Below are positions 23,737-31,875 of a stretch of DNA of 64,000 nucleotides, in pieces. Source of the DNA: an uncultured Eubacteriales bacterium (GTDB lineage Bacteria > Bacillota > Clostridia > Oscillospirales > Acutalibacteraceae); assembly GCA_934486615.1 (NCBI GenBank), contig CAKSQO010000002.1, forward strand, positions 130,887 to 194,886, written 5' to 3'. Each line of letters starts with the position of its first letter. Position 1 is the stretch's first letter. The notes beneath the pieces were generated by a model that saw only the letters and a program-made list of their open reading frames with translations, was not told the origin of the DNA and did not search any database. The position numbers were made by a program, and so were the translations under genes.

Positions 23737-25227
23737 TCACTCCATTTCCTTCAGTGCTTTTTCCAGCTCGGCGACGTCGCTGTCCTCGAAGCAGCCCTGC
23801 TCAAATCTGGCAAGCAGGTCGGGGTACTCGTTGTTCATCTTTTCGTACAGCCGCTGCTCCCACTCGCTGACCTTGCTGACAGGCACGCTGTCGAGGTAGC
23901 CGTGGATAACGGCGTAGATTATGCTGACCTGGCAGCCCGCGGAGACGGGCGAATTGCGCTTTTGCTTAAGCACCTCGACGATGCGCTCACCGAGGGCAAG
24001 GCGCGCCTTGGTGTCGGCGTCGAGGTCGCTGCCGAACTGGGCGAACGACTGCAGCTCGCGGTACTGCGAATAGAGCAGCTTCAGCTCGCCGGAGACCTTT
24101 TTCATCGCTTTAAGCTGGGCGGAGCCGCCGACTCGGCTGACGGAGATACCGGGGTTGATTGCAGGCATAATGCCCGCGTGGAACAGCTCGGTCTCGAGGA
24201 ATATCTGACCGTCGGTTATCGAGATGACGTTGGTCGGGATATAGGCCGAGACGTCGCCCGCCTGCGTTTCGATTATCGGCAGGGCGGTTATCGAGCCGCC
24301 GCCGTACTCGTCGGCAACGCACGCTGCGCGCTCGAGCAGTCTTGAATGGAGGTAGAACACGTCGCCGGGGTACGCTTCACGTCCCGGCGGACGGCGGATA
24401 AGCAGGCTGAGTGCGCGGTAAGCGACGGCGTGCTTGGACAAATCGTCATAGATGATAAGCACGTCCCTGCCCTGCTCGCGGAAATATTCCGCCATGGCGC
24501 AGCCCGCGTATGGCGCGATATACTGCAGCGGAGCGCTCTCGCTCGCCGAGGCGGAGACGATGATAGTGTACTCCATAGCGCCCGCGCGCTCAAGCTCGTT
24601 GGCTATCTGAACGACGGAGGTGCTCTTCTGCCCTATTGCGACATAGATGCACAGCACGTCGCTCGAGCGCTGATTTATAATGGTGTCGATCGCGATCTCG
24701 GTCTTACCGGTCTGGCGGTCGCCGATGATAAGCTCGCGCTGGCCGCGGCCGATCGGTATCATACCGTCGATTGCCTTAATACCGGTCTGGAGCGGCACGC
24801 AAACGCTCTTGCGCTCGATTATTCCGGGCGCTTCGGCCTCGATGGGGCGCGTCTCGTGCGTGTCGACAGGACCTTTGCCGTCGATTGGAGCGCCGAGGGC
24901 GTTGACAACGCGGCCGAGCAGCGCTTCGCCGACGGGAACGGAGAGGACCTTGCCCGTGCGCTTGACCTGCGTGCCCTCGCGAATGTCGTTATTATCGGAA
25001 AGAATTGCGACAGAAACCGTCTCGTTTTCGAGGTTCTGCGCCATACCGAGCGAGCCGTCCTCAAATTCAAGCAGCTCGCTTGCCATACAGTTGCGCAGCC
25101 CGTAGACGCGGGCGATACCGTCGCCGACAAGGATAACGGTGCCCGTCTCGGCCATTTCGGTGCGCGAGCGGTAAGCGCGTATCTGTTCTTTAATTATGCT
25201 GCTTATTTCTTCGGGATTGGTGCTCAT
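23737..25227 (-). CDS. atpA: ATP synthase F1 alpha subunit
   Basis: A 496-residue alpha subunit, which binds non-catalytic nucleotide and completes the catalytic interface. The P-loop is GDRQTGKT, preceded by IPIGRGQRELIIG; the arginine-finger region follows as SISDGQIFLE-like SITDGQIFLETELF and PAINPGISVSRVGGSAQ. The first two residues of the delta-contact N-terminal region are normal (STNPEEISSIIKEQI). It overlaps atpH by a single base. Length is standard. Confidence 0.98.
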   Translation of the reverse strand: MSTNPEEISSIIKEQIRAYRSRTEMAETGTVILVGDGIARVYGLRNCMASELLEFEDGSLGMAQNLENETVSVAILSDNNDIREGTQVKRTGKVLSVPVGEALLGRVVNALGAPIDGKGPVDTHETRPIEAEAPGIIERKSVCVPLQTGIKAIDGMIPIGRGQRELIIGDRQTGKTEIAIDTIINQRSSDVLCIYVAIGQKSTSVVQIANELERAGAMEYTIIVSASASESAPLQYIAPYAGCAMAEYFREQGRDVLIIYDDLSKHAVAYRALSLLIRRPPGREAYPGDVFYLHSRLLERAACVADEYGGGSITALPIIETQAGDVSAYIPTNVISITDGQIFLETELFHAGIMPAINPGISVSRVGGSAQLKAMKKVSGELKLLYSQYRELQSFAQFGSDLDADTKARLALGERIVEVLKQKRNSPVSAGCQVSIIYAVIHGYLDSVPVSKVSEWEQRLYEKMNNEYPDLLARFEQGCFEDSDVAELEKALKEME

Positions 25228-25763
25228 TATTCGATCACTTCCTTTACATCTTTCAGTTTGCGGCGGATACTTCCGTCAATGAGCGTGTCGTCCATACGGA
25301 CGATAAGTCCGCCGAAAATACTCTCGTCGACCTCGTACTCGGCGGTAACGGTGCGGCCGCTGAGCTTTTCGAGCTTTTTGATAAGCGCGGCCTTTTCGCC
25401 GTCGGTAAGCTCGACGGCGCTCGTCACCACGGCGACCGAGGTGCGCTCAAGGGCGTTGAGCATTCCGTTATACTCGCTTACGCAGTCGGAAAACAGCGCT
25501 ATGCGCCCTTTTTCGCACAAAAGCTGAGTAAACGACAGCACATATTCGGGCACGCTGTCGCCGAACGCCTGCTCGATAAGCGCCCTGCGCTCCCTTATGG
25601 GAACATTCGGCGACTCAAGCAGCGCGTAATACTCGGGCTGACGCTCAAGCTGAGCATTGATCTCGCCGAGGGCTGCAGCGTACTCCTTCTCCCGTCCGTC
25701 CTCCTTTGCAAGAGCAAATATGGCGGACGCGTACTCCTTACAGGTCTCAGTCATCGTTCTCAC
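25227..25763 (-). CDS. atpH: ATP synthase F1 delta subunit
   Basis: A 178-residue delta subunit (OSCP type) that ties the F1 head to the peripheral b stalk. The N-terminal helical domain contains KEYASAIFALAKEDGREKEYAA split at the family YAxALFxLA position, and the C-terminal domain carries VDESIFGGLIVRMDDTLIDG with the final SIRRKLKDVK, both diagnostic. It overlaps atpF by 17 bases and atpA by one base, so assembly is translationally coupled. Confidence 0.95.
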   Translation of the reverse strand: MRTMTETCKEYASAIFALAKEDGREKEYAAALGEINAQLERQPEYYALLESPNVPIRERRALIEQAFGDSVPEYVLSFTQLLCEKGRIALFSDCVSEYNGMLNALERTSVAVVTSAVELTDGEKAALIKKLEKLSGRTVTAEYEVDESIFGGLIVRMDDTLIDGSIRRKLKDVKEVIE

Positions 25764-26253
25764 CCATTTCCGCGATGACAGAGTCGATTATGGTTCTGTG
25801 GTCGTCGGCGTTTATCTCGCGGTGCAGCATCTTCTCGGTGAGCACGGTGGAGACATCGACGATCTCTTTTTTGATCTCGGACTGAGCCTTCTTCTGCTCG
25901 AGAGCGGCCTGGGACTGAGCCTGACGGACGATACTGTCGGCCTTTTCCTTAGCGTCGGCGACGATGCGTCCGGAGCGGTACTCCGCCTGCTTGGTCGCAT
26001 TGTCGACAATGCGTCCTGCGTCGGCTTTTGCGCCGGCCATCTTTTTCTCCCACTCGTCGCGGTGCTCGTTGGCGGTTTTCTCGGCCTCGGCGGCCTTTTC
26101 ATACTGCGCGCCGATTTCTTCTTCGCGCTTGGCGAGCATATTTCTGACGGGCTTGAAAAGAAACTTCTTTACAATCAGAAAGAGAATAAGGAGGTTGCAC
26201 AGGGAGATCAATATCTGCCATATATTGATAGATATGACGTCCAAACTTTGCAT
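25747..26253 (-). CDS. atpF: ATP synthase F0 b subunit
   Basis: A 168-residue b subunit, the peripheral stalk. One N-terminal membrane helix (IWQILISLCNLLILFLIVKKF) is followed by the conserved FLFKPV and a long charged Ala/Glu/Lys coiled coil (residues about 40-150). It anchors the F1 head against rotation. Its position between atpE and atpH and its length are standard for Firmicutes. Confidence 0.96.
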   Translation of the reverse strand: MQSLDVISINIWQILISLCNLLILFLIVKKFLFKPVRNMLAKREEEIGAQYEKAAEAEKTANEHRDEWEKKMAGAKADAGRIVDNATKQAEYRSGRIVADAKEKADSIVRQAQSQAALEQKKAQSEIKKEIVDVSTVLTEKMLHREINADDHRTIIDSVIAEMGENDD

Positions 26254-26265
26254 AGTGCCTGCTCC

Positions 26266-26550
26266 TTATTTTATGGTGTCCATCAGAAGGTTGACAAATC
26301 TGCCCGGTGCGACAAAGATAAGCAGTATTGCAATAACCAGAGCGTAAAGGCCCGTAGTCTCGGCGACGGCGCAGCCCATCAGCATCGTGGTGGTTACCTG
26401 GCTTCTGCTCTCGGGCTGACGGCCGATGGCCTCGCACGCCTTTGCGACGGCATTGCCTTCACCGATACCGGGGCCGATACCCGCGATCATTGCGGTGCCT
26501 GCGCCCAGCGCGCAGCAGCCGAGGATAATACCAATAGCAAGTTCCAACAT
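26266..26550 (-). CDS. atpE: ATP synthase F0 c subunit with two-carboxylate (Na+-type) site
   Basis: A 94-residue rotor subunit of two membrane helices joined by the polar loop GRQPES. Helix 1 ends GIGPGIGEGNA and places a second carboxylate, E31, where sodium-binding c subunits such as Ilyobacter's have Gln. Helix 2 carries the ion-binding E64 in AVAETTGLYALVIA, with T65, T66 and Y69 as further likely sodium ligands. E31 and E64 are 33 residues apart. The same two-glutamate layout was described for the Na+-driven c-ring of Fusobacterium nucleatum. Sodium coupling is therefore the best prediction; proton coupling is not excluded. It may also follow that ring size is about 11, by analogy only. 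Confidence 0.95.
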   Translation of the reverse strand: MLELAIGIILGCCALGAGTAMIAGIGPGIGEGNAVAKACEAIGRQPESRSQVTTTMLMGCAVAETTGLYALVIAILLIFVAPGRFVNLLMDTIK

Positions 26551-26575
26551 TTCAAATACCTCCGAAAAAATAATT

Positions 26576-27478
26576 TTACTTTAACTTTTGCTTTTTCATC
26601 TGCTTTTTCTTCTGACGCTCGGCGTAGAGGTCGGCGGGGAAGCCGCCCGAAACGTAGAGCATAGTCAGCATTGCGAAAATGAACGCCTGGAGCAGGCCGC
26701 TGAACACATCGAAATACACCGACAAAAGCGCGGGTATACCGATCTTCAGAAACGGCACGTCTCCGAGCGCACCGGGCAGCCAGCCGAGCACGATGTTCGA
26801 CAGCCCCGCCAGTCCGCTTGCGACAAGCACGCTGATGACCGAGCCCGACAGCACGTTGCCGTAGTGACGAAACGCCATCGAGACAGGCGTTGCGACCTCG
26901 CTTATTACATTAAGCGGAGTCAGGAACGCGACAGGCTCGGTGAAGCTCTTCAGATACTGCAGCGGACCGCACTTGCACTTATAATATGTTATAAGGAAGA
27001 ATACAAGTATCGCCCACCCCCCGACGATGTTCAGGTCGGACGTAGGAGCGTACAGACCGAACAGCGACAGCAGGCTTGAAAAGGCGCTCAGCGCCATTAT
27101 TGCCGCGACAAACGGTGAGAAGCCCTTGAAGTAATCCCCCATGTTGTCATGTACAAGGGAGTCGCACTTTTCGATTATCCACTCGCAGATAAGCTTGCGC
27201 TTGGTCTGCCTGCCGTCTTTAATGCCGTTGGTCATAAACAGGCACAAAAACAGCACGCTTATGATGACAAACCAGGAGTTGACCTGCGACTCGGTTATCG
27301 GCAGGTCGCCGAAGGCGGGCATAGGTATGCTGAAATATATCAGCGCACCTGCGATCTCGATGCCGTCGGACGCGGGGGTGAACAGCACTTTAAGCACTAT
27401 CATCGCGACAATCGGCAGCACACTCAGCGTCAGCAGCAGTATGTCAGCCACACTCAAGCGACGCGATTTACTTTTCAT
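26576..27478 (-). CDS. atpB: ATP synthase F0 a subunit
   Basis: A 300-residue a subunit, the stator channel that passes ions to the c ring. Helices are spread through the protein; the essential arginine is seen in MAFRHYGNVLSGSVIS, equivalent to the RLFGN region, and LTPLNVISEVATPVS precedes it. The N-terminus and the C-terminal tail (LYAERQKKKQMKKQKLK) are longer and more basic than in E. coli. It is the second gene of the operon, after the AtpI-like gene. Confidence 0.95.
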   Translation of the reverse strand: MKSKSRRLSVADILLLTLSVLPIVAMIVLKVLFTPASDGIEIAGALIYFSIPMPAFGDLPITESQVNSWFVIISVLFLCLFMTNGIKDGRQTKRKLICEWIIEKCDSLVHDNMGDYFKGFSPFVAAIMALSAFSSLLSLFGLYAPTSDLNIVGGWAILVFFLITYYKCKCGPLQYLKSFTEPVAFLTPLNVISEVATPVSMAFRHYGNVLSGSVISVLVASGLAGLSNIVLGWLPGALGDVPFLKIGIPALLSVYFDVFSGLLQAFIFAMLTMLYVSGGFPADLYAERQKKKQMKKQKLK

Positions 27479-27536
27479 TTACTCACTCCCTTCGCAGGAC
27501 AAGGCGTTTTTCGGCTTGTCCGAACAGGTATGAACT

Positions 27537-27926
27537 TTATCGTGAAGCCTTTTTGTCCATAAGCGGACGGAAGGCAATGGCGATCCTCGGGAAAAACAGC
27601 GGCACAAGCACCGCGATGATGTTGAAGCACGGAGCTATAGCTCCCGCTCCCGCGCCGATGACAAGCATAAAAAAGCGCGCCGACTGCGAGAACTTTACGC
27701 TCGTCGCGGCGGCCTTTTCATCCTTTTTTGTGGCCGCCTGAACGGTGAGCCCCATAAGGAAGAAGTTGAGCACGGCGAGCGATCCTCCGAGCAGGTTGCC
27801 GAGCAAAACGGTGTAGTCCCACTTGCCTATTATAAGGAACACGGCCTGCATAAGCGCGCTGCCGATAACGACGGCGGCGGCGATGAAGCCCGTCTCGCGG
27901 CGGACGGTCGGGTCGATTCTGCTCAT
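27537..27926 (-). CDS. atpI: ATP synthase subunit I-like protein
   Basis: A 129-residue membrane protein with four hydrophobic helices in two hairpins, e.g. GFIAAAVVIGSALMQAVFLI and GNLLGGSLAVLNFFLMGL. Its size, topology and place as first gene of the atp operon match AtpI (ATP_synt_I), a chaperone for c-ring assembly that in some bacteria has been linked to Mg2+ or Na+ handling. Sequence conservation of this family is low, so the call leans on topology and position. Confidence 0.8.
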   Translation of the reverse strand: MSRIDPTVRRETGFIAAAVVIGSALMQAVFLIIGKWDYTVLLGNLLGGSLAVLNFFLMGLTVQAATKKDEKAAATSVKFSQSARFFMLVIGAGAGAIAPCFNIIAVLVPLFFPRIAIAFRPLMDKKASR

Positions 27927-28085
27927 AAGTGATAAGCCTGCCTTTCAAGCGGTCTTTGCATTGATAGAAATTATAGCTTAAGCCGTGCCGTTTCGGCAAT
28001 GGTCGCAGGAGTGCGTTTTGCCGAAATTTTGGTCAAATAAGGTGATTTGCCTATTCGGTGTTTCGAAGCAGTCCGGCTTCAATAC

Positions 28086-28115
28086 ATTATAGTATTTTAT
28101 CGCGGCGATTGTCAA
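28086..28115 (-). promoter_or_regulatory. atpI: Sigma-A promoter of the atp operon
   Basis: Minus-strand TTGACA, 18-base spacer, TATAAT. Predicted start near 28079 gives a leader of about 150 bases before atpI, in which I see no recognised regulatory RNA. Confidence 0.75.
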
Positions 28116-28239
28116 TAAAATCACGCATTAAATTAGCTGTTTTTTGACATTTGCGCCGATTATATCGGACCTTGACGCCGCCCTGAAAGCGCAAAAGTCG
28201 CGCTTAAAACAATTATACGTCAAATAATGAAAAAAACAC

Positions 28240-28268
28240 TTGCATTTCTCAAATCGTTATGATATTAT
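28240..28268 (+). promoter_or_regulatory. rpsT: Sigma-A promoter of rpsT
   Basis: TTGCAT, 17-base spacer, TATTAT, followed by a 48-base leader that ends in the strong GGAGG ribosome site of rpsT. Confidence 0.7.
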
Positions 28269-28322
28269 ATCCGAGTAGCATAATTTTTTATGAACTTAAT
28301 GATTTTTGAAGGAGGTGGAATT

Positions 28323-28583
28323 ATGCCTAACATCAAGTCTGCTAAGAAGCGTGTTTTGGTCGCCGAAGTCAACGCTGCCCGCAACAAGGCAATGAATTCT
28401 GCGCTTAAGACGTCTATCAAAAAGGCTAACGCCGCCATCGAGAACAACGCTGCCGATAAGGCCGAGGCTGTAAAGGCCGCCGTCAAGAAGATCGACCAGG
28501 CCGAGACCAAGGGTCTGCTGCACAAAAACACTGCGGCGAGAAAGAAGTCTGCTCTGACTCTCAAGCTCAACGCATCGAAGTAA
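28323..28583 (+). CDS. rpsT: 30S ribosomal protein S20
   Basis: An 86-residue, lysine- and alanine-rich helical protein that binds the 5' domain of 16S rRNA early in 30S assembly. It begins MPNIKSAKKRVLVAE, the family N-terminus, and ends LHKNTAARKKSALTLKLN with the conserved KNxAARxKSxL block. The start is ATG 28323, eight bases after GGAGG; in-frame sense codons upstream are leader. It is a single-gene unit with its own promoter and terminator. Confidence 0.97.
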   Translation: MPNIKSAKKRVLVAEVNAARNKAMNSALKTSIKKANAAIENNAADKAEAVKAAVKKIDQAETKGLLHKNTAARKKSALTLKLNASK

Positions 28584-28603
28584 TTCATACTTTCGCTATA
28601 AAC

Positions 28604-28635
28604 GGGCGTCTGAAACATCGGACGTCTGTTTTTTT
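28604..28635 (+). terminator. rpsT: Terminator of rpsT
   Basis: GGGCGTC pairs with GACGTCT (two G-U pairs), 10-base loop, then TGTTTTTTT. Confidence 0.75.
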
Positions 28636-28743
28636 ATGCCTGTTTAGGATAAGATGGAGATGGTCGGCGCGAATTTCGGGGCGCGGTGGGTGCTTTTGCA
28701 GAACCTGCACGTTGCATATGCGTAGGTTTGCGTGTCTCCCCCC

Positions 28744-29523
28744 TTACCCGGCGCTTTGAGCGGACTTGTGCCGCTGCTTGCCTGCGCGGTCGATGTAATA
28801 ATTCTCCCTTATCAGCAGCTCGTCGGCGGTCACGAACGAGTAGCCCTCGCCCGTCAGCCGCTCGAGTATGACAGGCAGCGCTTCAAGCATTGGCTTTGCG
28901 CCGATGTGCATTAATATGACCGAGCCGGGCTTTACGTTCTTCAGCGCGCACCCGACAACCCTTTCGGCGCTGTAGCCGGGCTTCCAGTCGAGCGAGTCGC
29001 AGTCCCATTGCAGCGACTGCAGCCCGAGCCCGCGCGCGGCGGTCACGGTCAGGTCGTTGTACTCGCCGTAAGGGCCGCGATAAACGGTGACCTTCTTGCC
29101 GGTCAGCCGCTCAAGCCGCTCGCTGCACGCCCTTGTATCGGCGACAAACTGCTCGCGGCTCATATTTTTGACATGGGAGTGTTTATCGGAATGGTTGCCT
29201 ATCTGGTGCCCCGCGGCCGACAGCTTTTTGACCGCCTGCGGATACTTCTCCGCCCACTCGCCGACGGCGAACACCGTAGCTTTCGCCTTGTAGCGGTCGA
29301 GCAGGGCTATCAGCTCGTCGACCCCGCTGTCGTCCCACGCCGCGTCGAAGGTCAGCGCAAGCTGCCGCCTGTCGTTCTCGACGCAGTAGACGGGCAGCTG
29401 TCTTTCGGCCGTTGCGGCAATCAGGAAGCACGCGGCGCTCAAGGCCGCGACTGCCGCCGAAGCTATGCTCACGGCGCTTATCCACACACGTTTTGTCAGC
29501 ACAAGAACTTTCAAAATCATCAC
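28744..29523 (-). CDS. Polysaccharide deacetylase family protein (PdaB/PdaA-like)
   Basis: A 259-residue secreted or membrane-anchored CE4 enzyme. A hydrophobic N-terminal helix (ISAVSIASAAVAALSAACFL) acts as signal/anchor. NodB motifs: TFDAAWDDSG (motif 1, catalytic Asp and metal Asp), GNHSDKHSH (motif 2, metal histidines H-x3-H), YRGPYGEYN (motif 3), WDCDSLDW (motif 4) and VILMHIG (motif 5). It removes acetyl groups from peptidoglycan-type sugars; the TFDxxWxD form is common in clostridial sporulation and spore-cortex deacetylases. It is transcribed alone and convergent with rpsT. The substrate is inferred. Confidence 0.88.
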   Translation of the reverse strand: MMILKVLVLTKRVWISAVSIASAAVAALSAACFLIAATAERQLPVYCVENDRRQLALTFDAAWDDSGVDELIALLDRYKAKATVFAVGEWAEKYPQAVKKLSAAGHQIGNHSDKHSHVKNMSREQFVADTRACSERLERLTGKKVTVYRGPYGEYNDLTVTAARGLGLQSLQWDCDSLDWKPGYSAERVVGCALKNVKPGSVILMHIGAKPMLEALPVILERLTGEGYSFVTADELLIRENYYIDRAGKQRHKSAQSAG

Positions 29524-29583
29524 CGATAAATTATATTTGCGGGTACAAGCAGGCTATGCGTGCTTTTGACCGCAAAGTTTTTG

Positions 29584-29612
29584 TTGACAACGCGTACTTG
29601 TGGGATTATAAT
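29584..29612 (+). promoter_or_regulatory. Perfect consensus promoter of the lysine-riboswitch unit
   Basis: TTGACA, 17-base spacer, TATAAT. Predicted start near 29619, 327 bases upstream of the transporter ATG, which is explained by the riboswitch leader. Confidence 0.85.
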
Positions 29613-29627
29613 TCAAATAAATAAAAA

Positions 29628-29880
29628 GCAGAGGCGCGAAATGCATCAGTAGCCCCCGTATTTAAGACCCGCACGGTCAAAGGGGCAAAAGGGCTTTTCG
29701 CCGAAACCGAGTCGGCCGCGTGCGGCGGTCGCTTGAGTTGGGCCGCGGTCGGAACACGTCGCGGACTGTCACTGTGATCGTGGAGCGCTGCAATATTTCC
29801 CGCTTTCAGGGCTTGAAGAAGGCTTTTTAAGCGGGCAAGTAAGGATTTTGCCGTTTCGCGTTTGCGGGGCGGTGTTTTTT
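29628..29880 (+). promoter_or_regulatory. Lysine riboswitch (L-box) with terminator expression platform
   Basis: The leader matches the L-box core in order: P1 strand GCAG then AGGCGCGAAATGC and CAGTAG; further on AAAGGGGC and CGCCGAAACCGAG; then GGACTGTCACTG and TGGAGCGCTGC, whose CTGC closes P1 (aptamer 29628-29791, 164 bases). The equivalent blocks in B. subtilis lysC are AGAGGTGCGAA, GTCGCCGAAGC, CTGTCA and TGGAGGGCTATC. The expression platform has CCGTTTCGC (29851-29859), loop GTTT, GCGGGGCGG (29864-29872) and a T run, a terminator expected to form when lysine is bound. It therefore should shut off the transporter when lysine is plentiful. Confidence 0.85.
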
Positions 29881-29945
29881 ATACCGCAGCTTTGGAGTTT
29901 AAGTGGTTTTTACTATTACGGCTTAAAAGAAATGAGGGAAGAAAA

Positions 29946-31766
29946 ATGTTTGCAAAGCAAAAATTCAGGCGGTTTGCGGTACTTGCCGCCGTGTGCGCGA
30001 TTGTCGTTTTCTGTATGACCTATCTGGGTCTGTCGGTCGCGGCCGACGGCAGCTCCGACAAGGCGGCGGGCGCCGACAGCTTCACCGTCACGGTCGACGG
30101 TGAAGACACCGAGTACGACCTCTCCGACGGTGAGAGCGCTCAGGCCTACGTTGACGGCTACGCCGACAATCTGGTGAACGACAAGGGCTTTGAGAGCCAC
30201 ATATCCTCGGCTCTTGAGACCGTCAGAAAGTCGGTCGGGCAATACGCGACCGTGTGGGCGCTCGTCCCGCCGCTGGTTGCGATAGTGCTGGCGCTGATAA
30301 CAAAGGAGGTCTACTCCTCGCTGTTCGTCGGTATCCTCATCGGCGGCATGATATACTCGAACTTCAGCTTTGAGGGCACTATGGTTCACGTTTTCAGCGA
30401 CGGCTTCGTCGGCAGCGTTGCCGACGCATACAACGTCGGTATCATTATCTTTCTTATAATGCTCGGCGCCATGGTCGCGATGATGAACAAGGCAGGCGGC
30501 TCGGCGGCGTTCGGCCGTTGGGCGACCAAGCATATCAAGAGCCGCACAGGCGCTATGCTCGCGACTGTTGCACTCGGCGTGCTGATATTCGTTGACGATT
30601 ACTTCAACTGCCTGACCGTCGGCTCGGTCATGCGCCCGGTGACCGACAAGCAGAACGTCTCGCGTGCAAAGCTTGCCTACCTCATTGACGCGACGGCCGC
30701 GCCCGTTTGCATTATCGCGCCCATTTCGTCGTGGGCGGCAGCGGTTGCGGGCTTTGCAAAGGGAGCGGGAGCCGAGAGCGGCATTTCGCTGTTTGTCAGC
30801 GCTATTCCCTACAACTTCTATGCTCTGCTGACAATTGTAATGATGATAGTCATTTCGGTCGCTAACATCGACTACGGTCCGATGAAAAAGCACGAGGACA
30901 ACGCCAAAAACGGCGATATTTTCACCACCGAGGTCAAGACTGCCGTAGAAAACATGGAAGGAAATGAGCGCGGCCGCGTGTGCGACCTTGTTGTTCCCGT
31001 CATCTTCCTTATCATAGCATGCGTTATGGGCATGATATACTCGGGCGGCTTCTTCACCGAAGGCAGCGGAGGCTACAGGGACTTTGTCACCGCGTTTTCC
31101 AACTCGGATGCTTCGGTCGGCCTGCTTTACGGCTCGTTTATTTCGGTCATATTCACGGTCATCTTCTTTATGTGCAGGCGCGTGCTGTCGTTTAAAGACT
31201 GCATGGCGTCTATCCCCGACGGCTTCAAGGCAATGGTGCCCGCCATTATGATCCTCGTCTGCGCGTGGACGCTCAAGACCATGACCGACAGCCTCGGCGC
31301 GAAGATATTCATTTCACAGCTTATTGAAAGCAGCGCAGGTGCGTTCAATTTCCTGCTGCCTGCAATTATATTTGTTATAGCAGTCGGACTTTCGTTCTCA
31401 ACGGGTACTTCGTGGGGCACGTTCGGCATACTTATTCCGATAGTGCTCAGCGTTTTCACTGCAGAGAGCGGCCCGATAACCGTCATCTCCATCTCCGCGT
31501 GCATGGCGGGTGCGGTCTGCGGCGACCACTGCTCACCCATTTCCGACACGACCATTATGGCATCCGCAGGCGCGCAGTGTGACCACATCAGCCACGTTTC
31601 AACGCAGCTGCCTTATGCGATGACGGTCGCTGCGGTCAGCTTCATTGCCTACATCATCGCAGGCTTCATTCAAAACTGGCTTATCGTGCTGCCTATCGCG
31701 ATAGTCCTGCTTACGGCGACACTCTTCGTTATAAAAGCGGTCGTCGCCAAGCGCGAAAAGGCCTGA
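29946..31766 (+). CDS. NhaC-family transporter, predicted lysine transporter (LysW-like)
   Basis: A 606-residue membrane protein of the NhaC antiporter superfamily with about 12 helices. Family blocks are VPPLVAIVLALITKEVYSSL, FVDDYFNCLTVGSVMRPVTD and GTSWGTFGILIPIVLSVF, plus AGAVCGDHCSPISDTTIM. The N-terminus has one helix (FAVLAAVCAIVVFCMTYLG) followed by an acidic, probably extracytoplasmic segment of about 75 residues before the transporter core. LysW proteins of this superfamily are known to sit under LYS elements. Start is ATG 29946 with GAGGGAAG; any earlier in-frame start would lie inside the riboswitch terminator. Substrate is inferred from the riboswitch rather than the protein. Confidence 0.85.
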   Translation: MFAKQKFRRFAVLAAVCAIVVFCMTYLGLSVAADGSSDKAAGADSFTVTVDGEDTEYDLSDGESAQAYVDGYADNLVNDKGFESHISSALETVRKSVGQYATVWALVPPLVAIVLALITKEVYSSLFVGILIGGMIYSNFSFEGTMVHVFSDGFVGSVADAYNVGIIIFLIMLGAMVAMMNKAGGSAAFGRWATKHIKSRTGAMLATVALGVLIFVDDYFNCLTVGSVMRPVTDKQNVSRAKLAYLIDATAAPVCIIAPISSWAAAVAGFAKGAGAESGISLFVSAIPYNFYALLTIVMMIVISVANIDYGPMKKHEDNAKNGDIFTTEVKTAVENMEGNERGRVCDLVVPVIFLIIACVMGMIYSGGFFTEGSGGYRDFVTAFSNSDASVGLLYGSFISVIFTVIFFMCRRVLSFKDCMASIPDGFKAMVPAIMILVCAWTLKTMTDSLGAKIFISQLIESSAGAFNFLLPAIIFVIAVGLSFSTGTSWGTFGILIPIVLSVFTAESGPITVISISACMAGAVCGDHCSPISDTTIMASAGAQCDHISHVSTQLPYAMTVAAVSFIAYIIAGFIQNWLIVLPIAIVLLTATLFVIKAVVAKREKA

Positions 31767-31822
31767 TTAGGCCGCAGTGCAAAAGCCTGCTCACCGGCTG
31801 TTTATGCACCGACACATCAACA

Positions 31823-31864
31823 AAAGCCGTGCGCTCCCTCATTTTCAGGCGAGTGCACGGCTTT
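31823..31864 (+). terminator. Bidirectional terminator between NhaC-family and mscS genes
   Basis: AAAGCCGTGC pairs with GCACGGCTTT, with an additional CTC/GAG inner pairing; T-rich on both outer sides. Confidence 0.8.
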
Positions 31865-31875
31865 AAAATTTATCC

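Noticed and set aside
29862..29945. Longer in-frame start for the NhaC-family transporter
   Set aside because: The extra codons lie in the terminator hairpin of the lysine riboswitch; ATG 29946 has a proper ribosome site and signal-like helix.
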